A DNA stretch of 64,000 nt, taken from Euclidia mi. Taxonomy: Eukaryota; Arthropoda; Insecta; Lepidoptera; Erebidae. The stretch's first letter is position 1. Each line of letters opens with the position of its first letter. The notes below the pieces were generated by a model. The model was not told where the DNA came from. It worked only from the letters and a program-made list of their open reading frames with translations, and did no database searches. Shown here piece after piece: positions 20,866-33,679 of the stretch. Location of the stretch: assembly GCA_944739405.2 (NCBI GenBank), contig OX123186.2, positions 15,431,552-15,495,551 on the forward strand, read 5' to 3'. The position numbers were made by a program, and so were the translations under genes.

Positions 20866-20955
20866 ATACGTACAAATACACTCACGCTTTTTTCCGTCGG
20901 GGTAGGCAGAGACAATAGAATGCCATATACGTTCATGCCCATAAACCTCACACAC
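20866..20955 (-). pseudogene. RTE-like LINE 3' end fragment
   Basis: The minus frame VYGHERIWHSIVSAYPDGKK matches the C-terminus of the 45-48 kb LINE ([16 protein letters not shown]). Less than 100 bp remains. Confidence 0.75.
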
Positions 20956-23384
20956 TTCCTTTACATTGATTACTTTAAAATTCATGTGCTGTTAAAACCT
21001 CTTTTTTATGCCAATACCAATTTGAAAACAAGTAATCGGTCTGTATCGTCGTTAGCGACTGTTGCTTAAAGAAGATGTTAGGTGAGACTTGGCCTTTTTT
21101 CATTGATTTTCGAATATTTATTTTTTAATAGAGTTACCAAGAGACAAGACCTAGAAGTGTGCGTGGTATAGTGGCAATATTCTCCTATTGATGCACAGTG
21201 CTACTATGAAGCCAATTGGATGAGGCTTTAGTTCAGTAGTGAACTCCAAAAGGCTGTAAAGATGAGAAAGAAAGAGGTGTAGATCAAGATAATGTAATAA
21301 CACTCTATTGACAAATCAGCGCTTCTATTCAACAATTTAGAATATTGTCCTCTTCGTAGAATTAATGTATTAAATACATCATCCTAGTGCTGTCACAGTT
21401 GTGATCCAAGACCCAAGCCTTGGGGCTCCGAGTCTGCATTACCTAATGGCAAAAATGCAGTTGACTGCAATTAAGTATCTGCAGTAACAGTTTTCCAAAT
21501 TTTCAGTTTCAAGTCAGTATTTCCATACCTCTCATAAGATATTTTTGTTTGGGTTCCTTATGAGATTCTTAAGAAAAAGTCTGCTTTAAAATTTAGTTCA
21601 ATATTCAAATAAATTAACTAGCTCTAGTACGGTTACAGTAATTAATGTTAAAAGTTACACTTGCAAAGTTACTACCAGGTTGAAAATTTAAAGGTTGTTC
21701 TCTTAAAGTCAGCGTAAAGTTGCAGGGTTGTGTAGTTGGGATTTCATTCGTAGATACTTCCAGCGACAGCTAGAGGTTTGAAAGGATACATCAATCATTC
21801 TGTACCTCGGCGCACGTAAGCCCAGATACCGTAGACATAAAAGTTCACATCAATATTTGTTGTGAGTTGATTGATTGACTGTATGTACGTAGATGGCTCA
21901 GCGGATTATGCGGTCGCTCCACTTTTTTCGTTCATCGATTCAATAACGTGATCAAAACATTACATGATTCAAAAAAATATTATTTCAAGTTGTTCATAGT
22001 TATAATGATTTTAAAGTACTCATCGCAATCGATTCACATTGCTTTTATCACAATATGAGATTACATTAATTTAAGTCGAATGATCTAGAAATAACATTAT
22101 TTTCGACGTTTCGATTTACTTAAAATTACACTGCAATGAAAAGATTACTATACACTTTAATAAGTAGATTACTTAAAGGACTAAGCGAACAATATTCCAT
22201 AGAAGTCCAACTACTGTAACTATTTAACCTCATCGCGTTTATCAAAATTAGAGGAGCACCGTAGGCGCTACTGTGACCCATAATCCAACTTGTGGTTTGT
22301 TGTAACTGAGTTAAAATAGACATTCGATACATGCATAAATACAAATAAAGACATTATAATATTCCCTTCTACGTCAGTCATATAATAAAAAGACACGCAC
22401 TTCAAATACTGCTGTTCTATTCTCTATGTAGCTTGCGTTGAAAAGCCAATTACAACAAGGACAATATTAAACTGCATTATAGTGCGATGATTGGAAACTT
22501 CCAAGTTAACGCAGCACCCCGAGGAACAGATGTATTGAAAACGCCATTTTGCTATTGCTCTGCATTATATTGTGAAGTTTAAGCTTAAAAAGTTTATGGT
22601 CTCGGCGAAGTAGGTCACTGTTTGAATATTTTAACTGTATTGATTAATTGTTGACTGCTTCTGCAGAACGATATTGAAAGAGTAATGGCGATCGGGAATG
22701 GCGATATGGATCCGAAGGGGGGAAAACAGTACCCATGCATATCAGAGTACTGGTGGTACCTACGAACTCAAAAGTTACCTGATGCATAACATCGATTACA
22801 TTGTACCTAATATTACTCATCTTCTTGCCCTGCTCTCTATTAATTAAGAGTCGGTGCAGTGTGTATAACTTATATTACTATCATAGTAATTATTATTCCT
22901 GATCATGTATTACTCCTTTTTCTACTTAAAGGGCAATATACGATTACTTTTTCTTTCCATTAATAGACAACGATCGTAATAGGAATAAATACCGTAGCAC
23001 GTATAATTATAAAGATTAAAAACTTCAAATGAAATAAAACTGTTAGGCGAAGCCAATATGCGGCATACAGACTGTACTAATATAGTGTGATTCGATGATT
23101 TTTGTACCTATCCACATTATAAAAAATGTTTCATTGTTCTCATGTAAGCAGATACTGTATCTTTTTATGAGAATAAACTTCTTTAAACCTAAAACCTAGC
23201 AAGTACTTCATAACATTCTACCAGCCGACCGCACCCGAAATAACTTTTTTTGGTTTTGACAAAATTTTATCCATTGAATTATTAATGTAACGGATCTATG
23301 TCGCATAATTAATTGAAAATAAAAGGTAAAATACCTTATATTATCCCATTTTAGGCTAGTGATGTGTGTTACTGGTTTTTTTCG
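20956..23384. other. Long unassigned AT-rich stretch
   Basis: About 2.4 kb without a recognisable gene or repeat. A phrase at about 21225-21260 (GATGAGGCTTTAGTTCAGTA) may be a decayed LINE 3' end, too weak to call. Confidence 0.4.
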
Positions 23385-23537
23385 AATACTCAGTAGCAGC
23401 CCGGAGTCTGGTTATGTGCCCGGTAACGGCAATAGGCTCGCCCCCTATTACGTGGGACCTAAAGATTCATGGTGAAATGTGGGTGTAGTATGTACACCTC
23501 TGCCTACCCTTTCGGGGATAAAGGCGTGAGACTATAA
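23385..23537 (+). mobile_element. SINE-A, 5'-truncated
   Basis: Begins in the body (CTCAGTAGCAGCCCGGAGTC) and ends GGGATAAAGGCGTGAGACTA with an A-rich tail. Confidence 0.85.
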
Positions 23538-24119
23538 AAAAAATGTTAGGCTAGAAGCCAGAACACGGTAAGCACCAATGAGAAGTGCGGCAAATAACAT
23601 TCAGCAGAAAAAAACGTGGATAAAAAATCATCTGCATGGGTCATGGATCCTTTGTGAGTTGGGCATTGTACCGTACATCACTTGTTCACAACGCACGTCG
23701 AATACCGGAGCAACAATTCACCGGCAACTCGTCTCCGGTCCGGTAGGCACACGCAATTTATTTTATACGTAACTTTATTTACAGTGTTTGTATGCTTAAA
23801 ATAAAGCAGGGATTGTGTTTTATAAATGCAGGGCTTAAGCTGTCGTTGGCAAACCTATTATACTAAGGAATTTGAGTGTAGAATCCATATACCTATTAAT
23901 TTTCCATAATTATAAATAAAACAATACCATAACAATTTTTTATGGAAATTATAGTTTCAATATAACAAATTTTTAATAGGTTTTAATTTTCGAGTAAAAA
24001 ATGGAATTCTAAGTCGAACTCCAGATAAATAATAATGTAAAATAATAAAAGAACATTAATCTTCTATACCACTTTCATTATCTATCATCCAGGCACTATC
24101 ATCAATATGTGTAAAACTC
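23538..24119. other. No feature recognised
   Basis: AT-rich, no gene. Confidence 0.4.
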
Positions 24120-24240
24120 TTGCGTTACTGACAGACTAAGCATAGCTAAAACTAGTGGGCGCAAAAAGCTGAAATTTGACATGTATGCTTGCCTTGGGGA
24201 ACGTAGGGGTGAACTTTAGTAAAGATTTTCCGTAATACCT
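24120..24240 (-). repeat. Dispersed repeat-E, minus copy
   Basis: Carries the complements of the landmark phrases at 18662-18870 (AGCTGAAATTTGACATGTAT, CCTTGGGGAACGTAGGGGTG). Confidence 0.65.
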
Positions 24241-24242
24241 AC

Positions 24243-24785
24243 GGGACTGCCTCCGTGGTCCAGGGCATAGCATATGCGACTGCTGGTCGGAGGTCCCGGG
24301 TTCGATTCCGGGGTTGGACAAAAGTGTTACTGGGTTTGTTGCCCGGAGTCTGGTGATGTGCCCGGTAACGGCAATAGGCTTATAGGTAGTAGAGCCTTGC
24401 TGATTTCAGCTTGAATGGGCCGGCTCGACCGGGGAAGTACTACCCTCTCAGAGAAAATCGACGTAAAGTAACAGTACCTAAACTGTTGCTTTTCGTTCGG
24501 TGAGTGAGAGTACCGGAGGCCCTATCCCCTATTCCTTCTCCCTCATCCTATCCCCATTCCCAACCCTAAGGTGCGGCAACGCACTTGTGACTCCTGTGGT
24601 GTTGGTTGTGTCCATGGGCGGCGGTAATTGCTTACCATCAGGCGATCCGTCTGCTCGTTTGCCGCCTATTAACATAAAAAAGGGCTCGCCCGCTATTACG
24701 TGGGACCTAAAAATTCATGGCGAAATGTGGGTGTAATATTTACACATCTGCCTGCCCCTTCGGGGATACAGGCGTAAGACTATAA
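24243..24785 (+). mobile_element. SINE-A split by a nested SINE-D
   Basis: Head and B-box (GGGTTCGATTCCGGGG) are at 24243-24320. The body is interrupted after CGGCAATAGGCT at 24380 and resumes at GGCTCGCCCGCTATTACG (24682), ending with CCCCTTCGGGGATACAGGCG. GGCT is duplicated on both sides of the insert. Confidence 0.85.
24381..24681 (+). mobile_element. SINE-D nested in SINE-A
   Basis: Carries GGGCCGGCTCGACCGGGGAA, CGGTGAGTGAGAGTACCGGA and GCTTACCATCAGGCGATCCG and ends in A-repeats. Other SINE-D pieces are at 43588-43885, 62650-62825 and probably 39050-39130. No tRNA-like head was seen. Confidence 0.8.
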
Positions 24786-25059
24786 ATAAATAAATATATA
24801 TCAATAAATAACCTACGGAATCGGGCAGAAACGTTTAAAGTAAAAATCAAATGTGAGGGCGTATCTGCGAGCATGCTCTAGTAGTAAATAAACAAATCTG
24901 TCGTATTACCAAAAGCATAGTGAATAAATTAATAATTCAGTCGCGGGAGTCAAAGTTCACACCCGATGTCATAGGTTGAAGTTTAACGTTCAGAACAGGT
25001 ATAACTCACAAATTATGTAATTAATAATAATTCATAATCTATACATATTACTTATAAAA

Positions 25060-25576
25060 TAAAGTCCCCATTTCGTTATGTATGTCTGAATCAACGCGAT
25101 AAGCTCATGTTTGTACCTTGACGTTTATATTAGGTTACACTACAGATTTCTAAGGAAGCTTTAAGTGTATAATTCACACGAGCGAACCACTGACGTAGTG
25201 CAGTGTGATGTATAAAAATCTGGTGTCACGGTTCCTGTTATCGATCCCCTCCGAAACGGCTTGACGAATTTTCATAAAAAGCAATGGGGATATTTGGTAG
25301 AGGCAGCGATAGTTGAGTGGAAATACCAATAGACTGCCCTGCTGGTGGGTATCGGGCTCAAATCGACAGCGCACTGACAACAACACTGACACAGCGTTCA
25401 AATCGACAACCACTGAATTTTCGAAGTTATGTGCGTATTAAACAGTTAATTATTGCTTGCCTCGGAGAGCACGTTATGCCAATAGTCGATACGGGGATAA
25501 CATCACGCTATGACCCACGGGCGCTGAGCAGTAGTGCTAAATAACGCGTAAGTAACCGCGGGTTTAGCTAGTTAAA
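25060..25576 (+). mobile_element. Non-autonomous repeat, possibly Helitron-derived
   Basis: Begins near AAAGTCCCCATTTCGTTATG and ends near AACCGCGGGTTTAGCTAGTT. It resembles 26920-27117, which ends AACCGCGAGCTCATCTAGTT. The middle (about 25270-25440) is unrelated. Boundaries and class uncertain. Confidence 0.4.
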
Positions 25577-26143
25577 ATGAATGTGTGATGCAATGTTATT
25601 ATTAAAATATAAATCTGAAAAACCTTCCAGTATTTTAAATTTATATAAGAACCCTTTTTTGTGGTAAATTAGTTTTTACCTATTCTTGTTTTCATTAAAA
25701 ATAAGTATTGAGAAAACTTTCGAAAATTACTTCTTTTTATTACGGCAGTGGTACTCCTAGAAAATATATTCATCACCAAATTAACATTTTCTGTTTTACA
25801 TTGTGTTATTATTAAGCGACGTAACAAATTCTTTGAATCGAAATTTATTATTCTTATCATTCCGCTCAGAACTTAAAAATGCTGAAAGGTTTTCTTCCTA
25901 GTAAATTTAATAAAGAAAACTCAATTGTATGTGAATAACTAGAATACAATGCTTATAAAATATACTTTAATCAATCTAATAGTTAGAAATATTCAAACAA
26001 AGTTAATGCTGACGAGAGTAAATAGGTTTCAGGTAACATCCATTTCCTAGGAATATTACAACGTGAATCCATATTAAAGTATTCTTAACCGACTTAAAAA
26101 AGAAGGAGGTTCTTAATTCAACTGTGTGTTGTATTCTTATATA
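25577..26143. other. No feature recognised
   Basis: AT-rich, no gene. Confidence 0.4.
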
Positions 26144-26392
26144 TCAGATATATAAGGCAAATGTGTGAGGGCAAGTCGATCGCGGCAGACCTCGTTGGAC
26201 ATTCGTCGACCAAATTGGAGACATCCTAAGAAACGGAAAGGTCCGAACTACCCGAAACCGGTGAGCATGTATGAAAAGAGTAATGAGTGTAGAGGAAGCG
26301 CGTGAGGTTTGTAAGGATAGGAGCAAGTGGCGTTCTGTTGTCTCTGCCTACCCCGACGGGAAAAAGGCGAGAGTATATGTATGTATGTGTGT
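26144..26392 (+). pseudogene. RTE-like LINE, 5'-truncated 3' end
   Basis: Matches the C-terminus of the 45-48 kb LINE: LEGDI-type linker, then EEAREVCKDRSKWRSVVSAY and PDGKKA, followed by ATGTATGT repeats. Several frame breaks occur upstream. It shows the same 3' end is used by more than one insertion here. Confidence 0.8.
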
Positions 26393-26419
26393 ATGTTTTA
26401 GTCTTATATTTAATCTATA

Positions 26420-26591
26420 TCACTACTTTTGTTAAATTATGTCTCCTTTTCGTCCTATCTGTAACGCGATAAATAGTGTACGATTTTCACCAAAACGTAG
26501 TGCGAATGTAGTGATGCCATGGGAAGATTAAATATTAAACCTTACACTTGTGTATAAATCACGCGGTTGGAGCCAGAGGCAAAGTCTAGTA
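26420..26591 (+). repeat. Short non-autonomous repeat, Helitron-like end
   Basis: TCACCAAAACGTAGTGCGAA and the end GGAGCCAGAGGCAAAGTCTA then GT are typical of the same class as 25060-25576. Weak. Confidence 0.3.
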
Positions 26592-26919
26592 AAATGGTAA
26601 ATTATTAATTTGCAATGTGAGAATCGCATTCATTTTTACGGAAGCAATGTCAATGCTATCGTCATTGAAAGATGGGACTCATAAAAACACAACACCATGC
26701 AAAAATTAGGTTTGATCGATTTCTTGATGGTGCAATTTGGTTATAGTAATAGTCTCCATGGTGCCAAGAGCCCCCTTAACCCTCATCACCAGCTAGATAG
26801 CCCCTAAGGGCTATTGAAGTCCAGAATAGCTATTGATTTATTTATTTAAGACTAGCTGTTTTCTGTGGTTACATCTGTGCTGTTTTCTGTGTTTCAGTTT
26901 CAATTCAATTCTAATATAC

Positions 26920-27117
26920 TAATATATAAAACTGAAAAGTTTATTCGTTTGTTTGCTTCAACGCGCTAATCTCAGGAACTATTAGTCCGATTTGAAAACT
27001 TATATAAGTGTTAGATAGCCCATTTATCGAGGAAGGCTATAGAACATCTCGCTATGAGTCACGGGAGCGGAGCAGTACCCTTAAACAACGCGATTATAAC
27101 CGCGAGCTCATCTAGTT
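26920..27117 (+). mobile_element. Non-autonomous repeat, possibly Helitron-derived
   Basis: Shares TCAACGCGCTAATCTCAGGA-type body and CTAGTT end with 25060-25576. No coding capacity. Confidence 0.45.
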
Positions 27118-27692
27118 TACTATACTTGCGCTTCTTTCCTAAAGGTGTTTAGGGTAGATCCTAGCTTATTTGTTATGTAGCTTTATAAACTTCTCTATAT
27201 CCTGATGAAAATTAGAATCGGTTAAGTTTTCTGAAGATGACGCCGGATGAAGAGAGAAAAATTAAGTTGGACTTTTTGGTTTGATGTTATAACCTCAAAA
27301 CATTATACAATAACAGACAGACACATCAATTTTATTTCTATGTTTAGATTCAGTATGTGACCGACACCGATGGAAAGACATATTTTTTTACTATGACAGA
27401 GTGCTCTTATGATGGATTTAATTCGAGTATTGATAGAGGGTGGTGAATGTTTTATTCAGTTTTTTTTATTTTATTTACGTATTGAGTTGTATATTAACAT
27501 GTTTGCAGAAAGTCGCATGTGACTGTGTATGTATAAAAATAAAGCAAATATGCTGTAACGTTTAGTGAGAAAAATCTAAATAAATTGTTTCGAGGGTCTT
27601 GGATGCATCTGTTAAAATTCTTGGACGATGATCATGATAACTATGACTGTACTGGTAGTATCTGAGGTTAGAGCTGGCTATACACATATAAT
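27118..27692. other. No feature recognised
   Basis: AT-rich, no gene. Confidence 0.4.
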
Positions 27693-27722
27693 AGAAAGAA
27701 AGAAAGAAAGAAAAGAAAGAAA
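27693..27722 (+). repeat. GAAA microsatellite
   Basis: About seven GAAA units with one five-base unit. Confidence 0.9.
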
Positions 27723-28199
27723 TACTATTTATTTGTCACAGAAATTGGAAAAGTATAACATATAAAATAAAACATCACAAGGCTTAACACTAATCTGTGA
27801 CAGATAGATGCACACTCAGCTATATTGTTGCATTGTGATAGTGTCCACAACACAACTTCACACACTACTATGGTCTTCTAACATACAAATGAATTGTTTT
27901 GTATTTAAAAGCTTCAGTATAATTTATCATTATACACGAGGAGTTTGACATTAAATATTAATATATGCCATCAAAGCATAATCAATTATAACGTTATATA
28001 AAACATAATATATAACATTATCAATGCTGTTCTAATAATTTATTACTTTAGTAATTGTTTTATACGATACCTGCACGTGTTCAAACGCAATTCTTGAAAT
28101 GTTGTTTTTATTTTTTAATTAAAATACTACTATTTTAGGTATTCTTATGCAAATAAACTAGAATGTATGTGTTGTACAGGTAATTTAAAGTTATTATGA
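27723..28199. other. No feature recognised
   Basis: AT-rich, no gene. Confidence 0.4.
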
Positions 28200-28425
28200 T
28201 GCTCTCGTCAATGCTTCGTAGTATCGTATGCGTCTGCTGATTGGAAGGTTCGGGGTTAGATTTCTGGGTCGAGCAAAAGTGTTACTGAGTTTTACCGAAT
28301 TCTTAGTAGCAGCACGGAGTCTGGCAATGTACCCAGTAACGGCAATACGCTCACCCGACAGTACATGGGACCTAAACTTACACGTGGGCGTAATACAAAA
28401 CCTCTGCTTACGATAAAAAAAAGAT
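28200..28425 (+). mobile_element. SINE-A, highly diverged
   Basis: B-box relic GGGGTTAGATTTCTGGGTCG, body AGTAGCAGCACGGAGTCTGG and a decayed tail. More mutated than any other SINE-A here. Confidence 0.75.
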
Positions 28426-28432
28426 AAATAAA

Positions 28433-28570
28433 TATGATGCTCCCCATTACTGGGCACTACAATAACAATTCAACTTTAAAAAGTCAGCGGTGCGCGTCGT
28501 GAGTAAGAAGTCGACACCCTCTGCGTAGCATACTGTTTGTCTCTCCAGTAGATCATCGGTACTTTCCGAT
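28433..28570 (-). mobile_element. SINE-B, shortened and diverged
   Basis: Tail relic TGATGCTCCCCATTACTGGG at the left and the head GGTGCGCGTCGTGAGTAAGA...GACACCCTCTGCGTAGCA at the right. The middle is deleted. Confidence 0.65.
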
Positions 28571-29939
28571 AAATAGGAGTCTGAGTACAAATCGTGAATC
28601 TTTTTAAGTGCTTATATTAATATCGCTGATCGAATGTTGACAGAATACCGTATCTTCAAGGAGTTTTGATACTCTACTCACCGAAGTAATACCCATTTTA
28701 ATATTTTTTTTTAGGTATAGTGATTTAAGTTCACAGCAAATTAGCATTATTAAACTAAGATATCACTATACCTCATATCTTTATTAATTTTTTTATATTT
28801 AACGTTCAAATCAACATCAAAGTTGTCCATTGTAATAACTTCTTTAATAAAACAAGACGACTACCATTCCTTTATATTACACCTATTCTAAAATTTCATA
28901 TAAACTTGAACTTTAAAACGCAAATAAGCGTCGCGCACGCAAATCTTTAGAAGTCAAGTTGTTTTATTAAACTTTTCATTTTTATTCTCAAAAACTGACG
29001 AAAGACTAAGACGGCTCACCTACTAAAATATCCGCGCCGAACCTGCAACAAATGTAGTATCGGGCGTAGAATTTGGTGGCTCGGCGATTTGGTGTATCAT
29101 ACACCAAATCGCCGCAGTCAGCATTATGTGACAGCGGCGGCTAATTCGGTTGTGTAACGTTTCCCGGGTTGTTAAGCTCGACGGAAGGTTCGACGACGCG
29201 CTGATGAGTCATAGCCAATTTAAAAAACACTAAAAGTTTCATGAGGTAGGTGCCACAGATGTGTCTCGATACTAAGCTGCATATCATTTTGTGTTTACAC
29301 ACGTGTTTTTGCTCGATTTAATATTTAAAAATTGTAACATTGTTGGCCGTCTAGTAAAGTTCTTGGTACAAATAATGAGAAGAACCTACGCATTATGGAC
29401 GTTTGTATAGAAAACGCAGAAAAGCAACCAAGAGCTATCGAGGAGTGGGCGAATTTGACATGTGTAAATTTTTTTATTGATCTCCACTAAAAATGTAGAT
29501 GCGTACCTATCGGTTTACTTCTGTTATTGTAAAAAGGAAAGACATGTGGCCTTTGATAAATTCAAGTGAAAGTAATGAACGCGAAACTAATGAATGTTAA
29601 TTTTCCTAATGGATCCTCAGCGGCGATACAAATAGATAGCCATACAGTTCTGTTGACCTGGGGTACGAATCCTCGACGCCAACAATCAAACTTTCCTCTT
29701 CGAAAGTTTGGTTGTTGTAACTGACAATGGATATGAGTATTTATACAGGTCACTACACGTATGTGCGTGAAGAGCCCGCTAAACCTCCAGTTCACGCTGC
29801 TTTCCTCTCAAGAAGTCATTCAGCTATGAAAAGCCGGTTGGCTTGTATAAGTGTTTAAAAGAAGCAAAATGCAGAAATAAATATGGCTTTATGTCTTTAA
29901 TGATGATCTCCGACAGGTGTTCCTGAAAGTAACACCTTG
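28571..29939. other. Unassigned, with a perfect 33-nt palindrome at 29082-29114
   Basis: No gene. Arms 29082-29097 and 29099-29114 (CGGCGATTTGGTGTAT and its complement) are exact around a single C. A weaker IR near 29692-29712 (CAAACTTTCC..GAAAGTTTG) is also present. Confidence 0.7.
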
Positions 29940-30061
29940 AGTTTATGAGTGCTTTTACGTGTCTTAGTCAACGGGTCGAATATTTCTTCAACATCTCTAT
30001 CGCCATTCATTTATAATGATTAGCCTCTTTTTATGCCCTTGCCAAAGATATTGATCTAACT
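29940..30061 (+). repeat. Left half of the unit hit by the Gypsy insertion
   Basis: Resembles 37400-37497 (both end in AAAGATATTGATC-AACT). With 37090-37200 it makes one copy of a local duplication split by the element. Confidence 0.65.
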
Positions 30062-30463
30062 TGTCGCACGAGTGATTGATTTCCACGGGGTAGCCGGGAT
30101 CGATCACTCGCCGAGCAATAAAAGAGAGATAATTAGGTTGACTTACGGGAAATAAATAAAAAATATCACCAGGAAAGTTTAAACTCGCGTTATAATTCCA
30201 GTTATTCGGCTTTAGTTATAAATAAAAAAACTGACAATTAAGGTTAGCAGATGAGACAATTATCCAGGGCGTGGGCGGCGTTGGCACTTCACAGGTCTTC
30301 GGATGATCTTGTACTCAACCGGCGGTGCTGGCCGAAGGAAAGGGACGAAGCCTCATGACCGCTGTATTTATAGGGCCGGCGCGGAGGGGCGCGAGGGAAC
30401 GGCCCATTGCTGTGCGTCACTCGTAGCGAGGCTCGCGGCGCAGGAGCGCGATGTGACGTCACA
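30062..30463 (-). repeat. Gypsy 3' LTR
   Basis: 402 bp, from TGTCGCACGAGTGATT to ATGTGACGTCACA. It contains the palindrome GTGACGTCAC near its end. A C-run directly beside it (30466-30472) is the polypurine tract on the minus strand. Confidence 0.93.
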
Positions 30464-31651
30464 CACCCCCCCGTTAGGCCGGGATTTTCCCTAAGGAAAA
30501 TTCCCTAGCCCAACGGGCGTAGCAGCCCTGAAGATACTCCCTGAAATTAGAGAAAACAAGGGCAAGAGTACCTTGAACAAGTGAGAACCCTATACGCTAA
30601 TTAGGATACCTAAATAATAATGACCCACGCTTGCATTCTTCACGCGTACAACGGCAGTCTGAATTTGAACATAAACATTTATCATTCATAATTCATCACA
30701 CATATCTACATGTAAATGCCGAGGCCAGTGTAATAGCCTAATATTAAAGATAACAATCTATGGAGAAGCGCTTAGGGTAATTATTAGGTAATAATGATTT
30801 GTAGATATAAGAAACTTGATCTAGCCCTACGACTTATAAATCTTGGGTTCGACCTTTGCCACTAGATAAGTAAACTTTTTGAATATAGTTAGGTATAACA
30901 ACAGATTTTTCTTAAAGATGAACAAAAATAATACAAGCCGCAGACACGAGCGGACCGCTCAGTGTCAAAGGAAAGAAATTAATAAATATTTTGCTCTAAT
31001 TAATAACTAGAACACGACCAGTAACCACCTTTTGAATGTAAACAATGGTGAGTCATTAGTTAGGCATTTATTTATCAGCGCGTCGCTGAGTGAACGCGCG
31101 TGCGTCATAACGACAACTAGGTACGATCTAAATGGTAGGTACTATTCTACTGTTCCGAGCTAGCGACGCACGGTTAATCACCATGATCGTTTATAAAGTA
31201 CCTATAATAACAATTTGATTATGGAATTTATACAGAATTAAGAATAACAACAGAACTTCAGGACAAGGCACGGCGAAAAACAATACGCCAATCAAGATGC
31301 ATTTCAACAAATAGATTTGCGGAAAGAAAATACACATGCGAGAATCGAACTTGTATGCACAGCTAATAGCGACCTTTTAACCACTGATCAACAGGGTAAA
31401 AAAAACAATATATTTAGTTTATGGTTAGTATTTTTTAAAACAATGTTCAACATAACATTTGAGTACACAATTGCGCAGCAATTTGAAAAATAGTATTGTT
31501 TACGAGAAAAAAAAATTTGCTACCCACCACAGGAAATATCAATTTATAGTAGGCACTACTACAAACGGTAATATAAATTAGAAACGTTCGTTTGAAAAAA
31601 ATAAACAATGAATAGGTAGAAGGTATTCTTATTGTTGTTTTTATACTTTCA
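30464..31651. other. Gypsy 3' untranslated region
   Basis: About 1.2 kb between the integrase stop and the 3' LTR. No frame with transmembrane or env-like character on the minus strand. Confidence 0.6.
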
Positions 31652-32641
31652 TTATTCTTTGTAATTAATCAACTTTAAATCCTTGATGTGCCAATCGCCT
31701 AAAGGTTTTCCAGCCATGTCGTTAAGTTTGTATACTAGAGGTGATTTTTTTGAGGCAATCTTACATTTAATAAATTTAGGCGCCAATTTCTTGCTAAAGT
31801 ATTTATCCTTATCACTAAGAAGAAACGTTCTGCGCCAAACTATATCACCGACATTGAATTCTGCCTGTTTACGGCGAAGATTATAAGATGAACAATTTCG
31901 TTGGTGGGCCGACAACAGAGCTGAATGTACCTTCTCAAAAATAGAAGATAAATAGCCTAAAGTTTCGGCATAGCCGTCCCGTGGTTCAAGCACCATATCG
32001 GAATTAAATTCTTTATCAATATACTGAGAACCACATGTTATGACCTCCCTACCAAAAACAAGGAAATTAGGAGAATAACCAGTAACCTCACTAACTGCGC
32101 AGTTAAGGGCGAATTGAACTTTAGTGATAAGTGTGTCCCAGATTCGATTATCAGATTCTATGAAAGTTGAAATAGCTGTCATAATGGTTTTGTTGTAACG
32201 TTCAACTGAGTTAACGTGGGGAGTATACAACGGTGTAAAATGTAAATTTGGAATTTTATATTTTGACAACATACTTTTAAAGGTTGCGCTAATAAATTGT
32301 TTACCGTTATCCAAAACAAAAGTAGATGGAATTCCATGCACCAAAAATACATTTCCCTCAAGAATTTTTGTTATCACTTCTGCAGTTGCCCGTTTAATGG
32401 GGAAAAGTAAACAATATTTAGAGAAACAACAACTGAACACAAATATAAAAGTGTTTTGTTTCCTGCTGGGAGGCAATGGACCAATCAAATCAATACTAAT
32501 CGTCTGAAAGGGCTTTTGACATGATTTGGGTTTTCCCATTAGACCTAAATTTGGGTGATTTTGGTGTTTATGGGTGATACAAGGTTCACATGAACTGACG
32601 AACTTGACAACATCAGTGTACAATTGTACATACCAGGCCAA
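31652..32641 (-). pseudogene. Gypsy integrase, catalytic and C-terminal part
   Basis: About 329 codons ending at TAA. The zinc-binding CEPC pair comes first, then the DDE triad: D in TISIDLIG, D in FVLDNGKQF and E in VNSVERYNK, with family-typical spacing. The GDIVWRR and later basic stretch belong to the C-terminal DNA-binding part. Integrase would join element DNA to the chromosome. The frame starts without a natural ATG; upstream it joins the RNase H frame through a frameshift near 32630-32645. The domain itself looks intact. Confidence 0.92.
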
Positions 32642-33660
32642 AAGTAATTAAGTGCGAGACGTTTGTATGTCTTAAAAATACCCAGATGTCCAGCAGTGGG
32701 CGAAGAATGATTCTCCCTTAGAATGTCATTTCTTTGGTCAGACGGAATAACCTCTTTCCATTGAAATTCTCTAGTGAGAGGGTTTAGTGTTTTTTTAAAA
32801 CAATACAATTTATTGTTTATTACTTGATAGTTAACAAAGGAAGTCGGAGAACTTAAACAGCCTTTATAGATATTTAAATACCAAGGGTCATTAGTAGAAA
32901 CTGGTAAATTCTGATTATACTTAATATCTATATTTATATCATTAGCAATAGCAGAAACGGGTAAAGAGCGAGACAGAAAATCAGGTAAAACGTTATCGGT
33001 ACCCCGACGATGACGTTTTTCGAAATTATAGGAAGATAAGCGAACTCCCCATCTGGCTAACCGGCCAGTAGGGTTATTTAAGGTCAAGAACCATTTCAAA
33101 GCAGCGTGATCTGTGTAAACAATAAACTTTTTACCATTTTCAACATAACAACGCCAGTGTTCTATAGCAGATAGAACAGCCAGGGCTTCGCGCTCTGTGG
33201 CACTGTAATTTTTTTCTTGCTTAGTGAGTGATTTGCTATAGTACGCTATGACTCTTTCCTCACCATTTAACCTTTGACAGAGGATCGCGCCAAGTCCAAA
33301 ATCGCTAGCATCTGAGTGTATTTCAAAAGGTTGCGAGTAGTCAGGACAAGCCAACACCGAGGAGGAAATCAAACAATTCTTTAGGTTATTAAACGCCTCA
33401 TTAGGCTCTGTCGTCCAACAGAATGGAGGTGCGTTTTTACTTTGAGATGTTAACTTATTTAAAGGTGCAGCAATAGAGCTATAATTCGGTATAAAACGCC
33501 TGTACCCCGAGGCTGCGCCCAAAAAACGACGTACTTCTTTTCTATTAGAAGGAGTGGGATAATTTTTCATTGAATTTACTTTATCCGGATCGGGATGCAA
33601 TCCACTAGAGTCGACAACATAGCCTAAATATTTTAGTTTATCTCTAAAAAATTGACATTT
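32545..33660 (-). pseudogene. Gypsy RNase H and integrase zinc region
   Basis: Begins with the RT-connection phrase GYVVDSSGLHPDPDKV, then RRFLGAASGYRRFIPNYS. RNase H follows: D in IHSDASDFGLGA, E in ATEREALAVL and D in YTDHAALKW. It then enters integrase with H---H in HSSPTAGHLGIFKTYKR. RNase H would remove RNA from the RNA-DNA hybrid. The true frame continues upstream of 33600 to about 33660, where a frameshift separates it from the RT palm. The last residues (32545-32630) are out of frame. Confidence 0.92.
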
Positions 33661-33679
33661 TTCGAGATTAATTGTTAAA

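Noticed and set aside
23578..23772. 63-codon frame after a SINE-A copy
   Set aside because: No motif; begins immediately beside a SINE tail; chance frame.
30464..31651. env-like third gene of the Gypsy element
   Set aside because: No minus-strand frame of useful length and no signal peptide or membrane segment.
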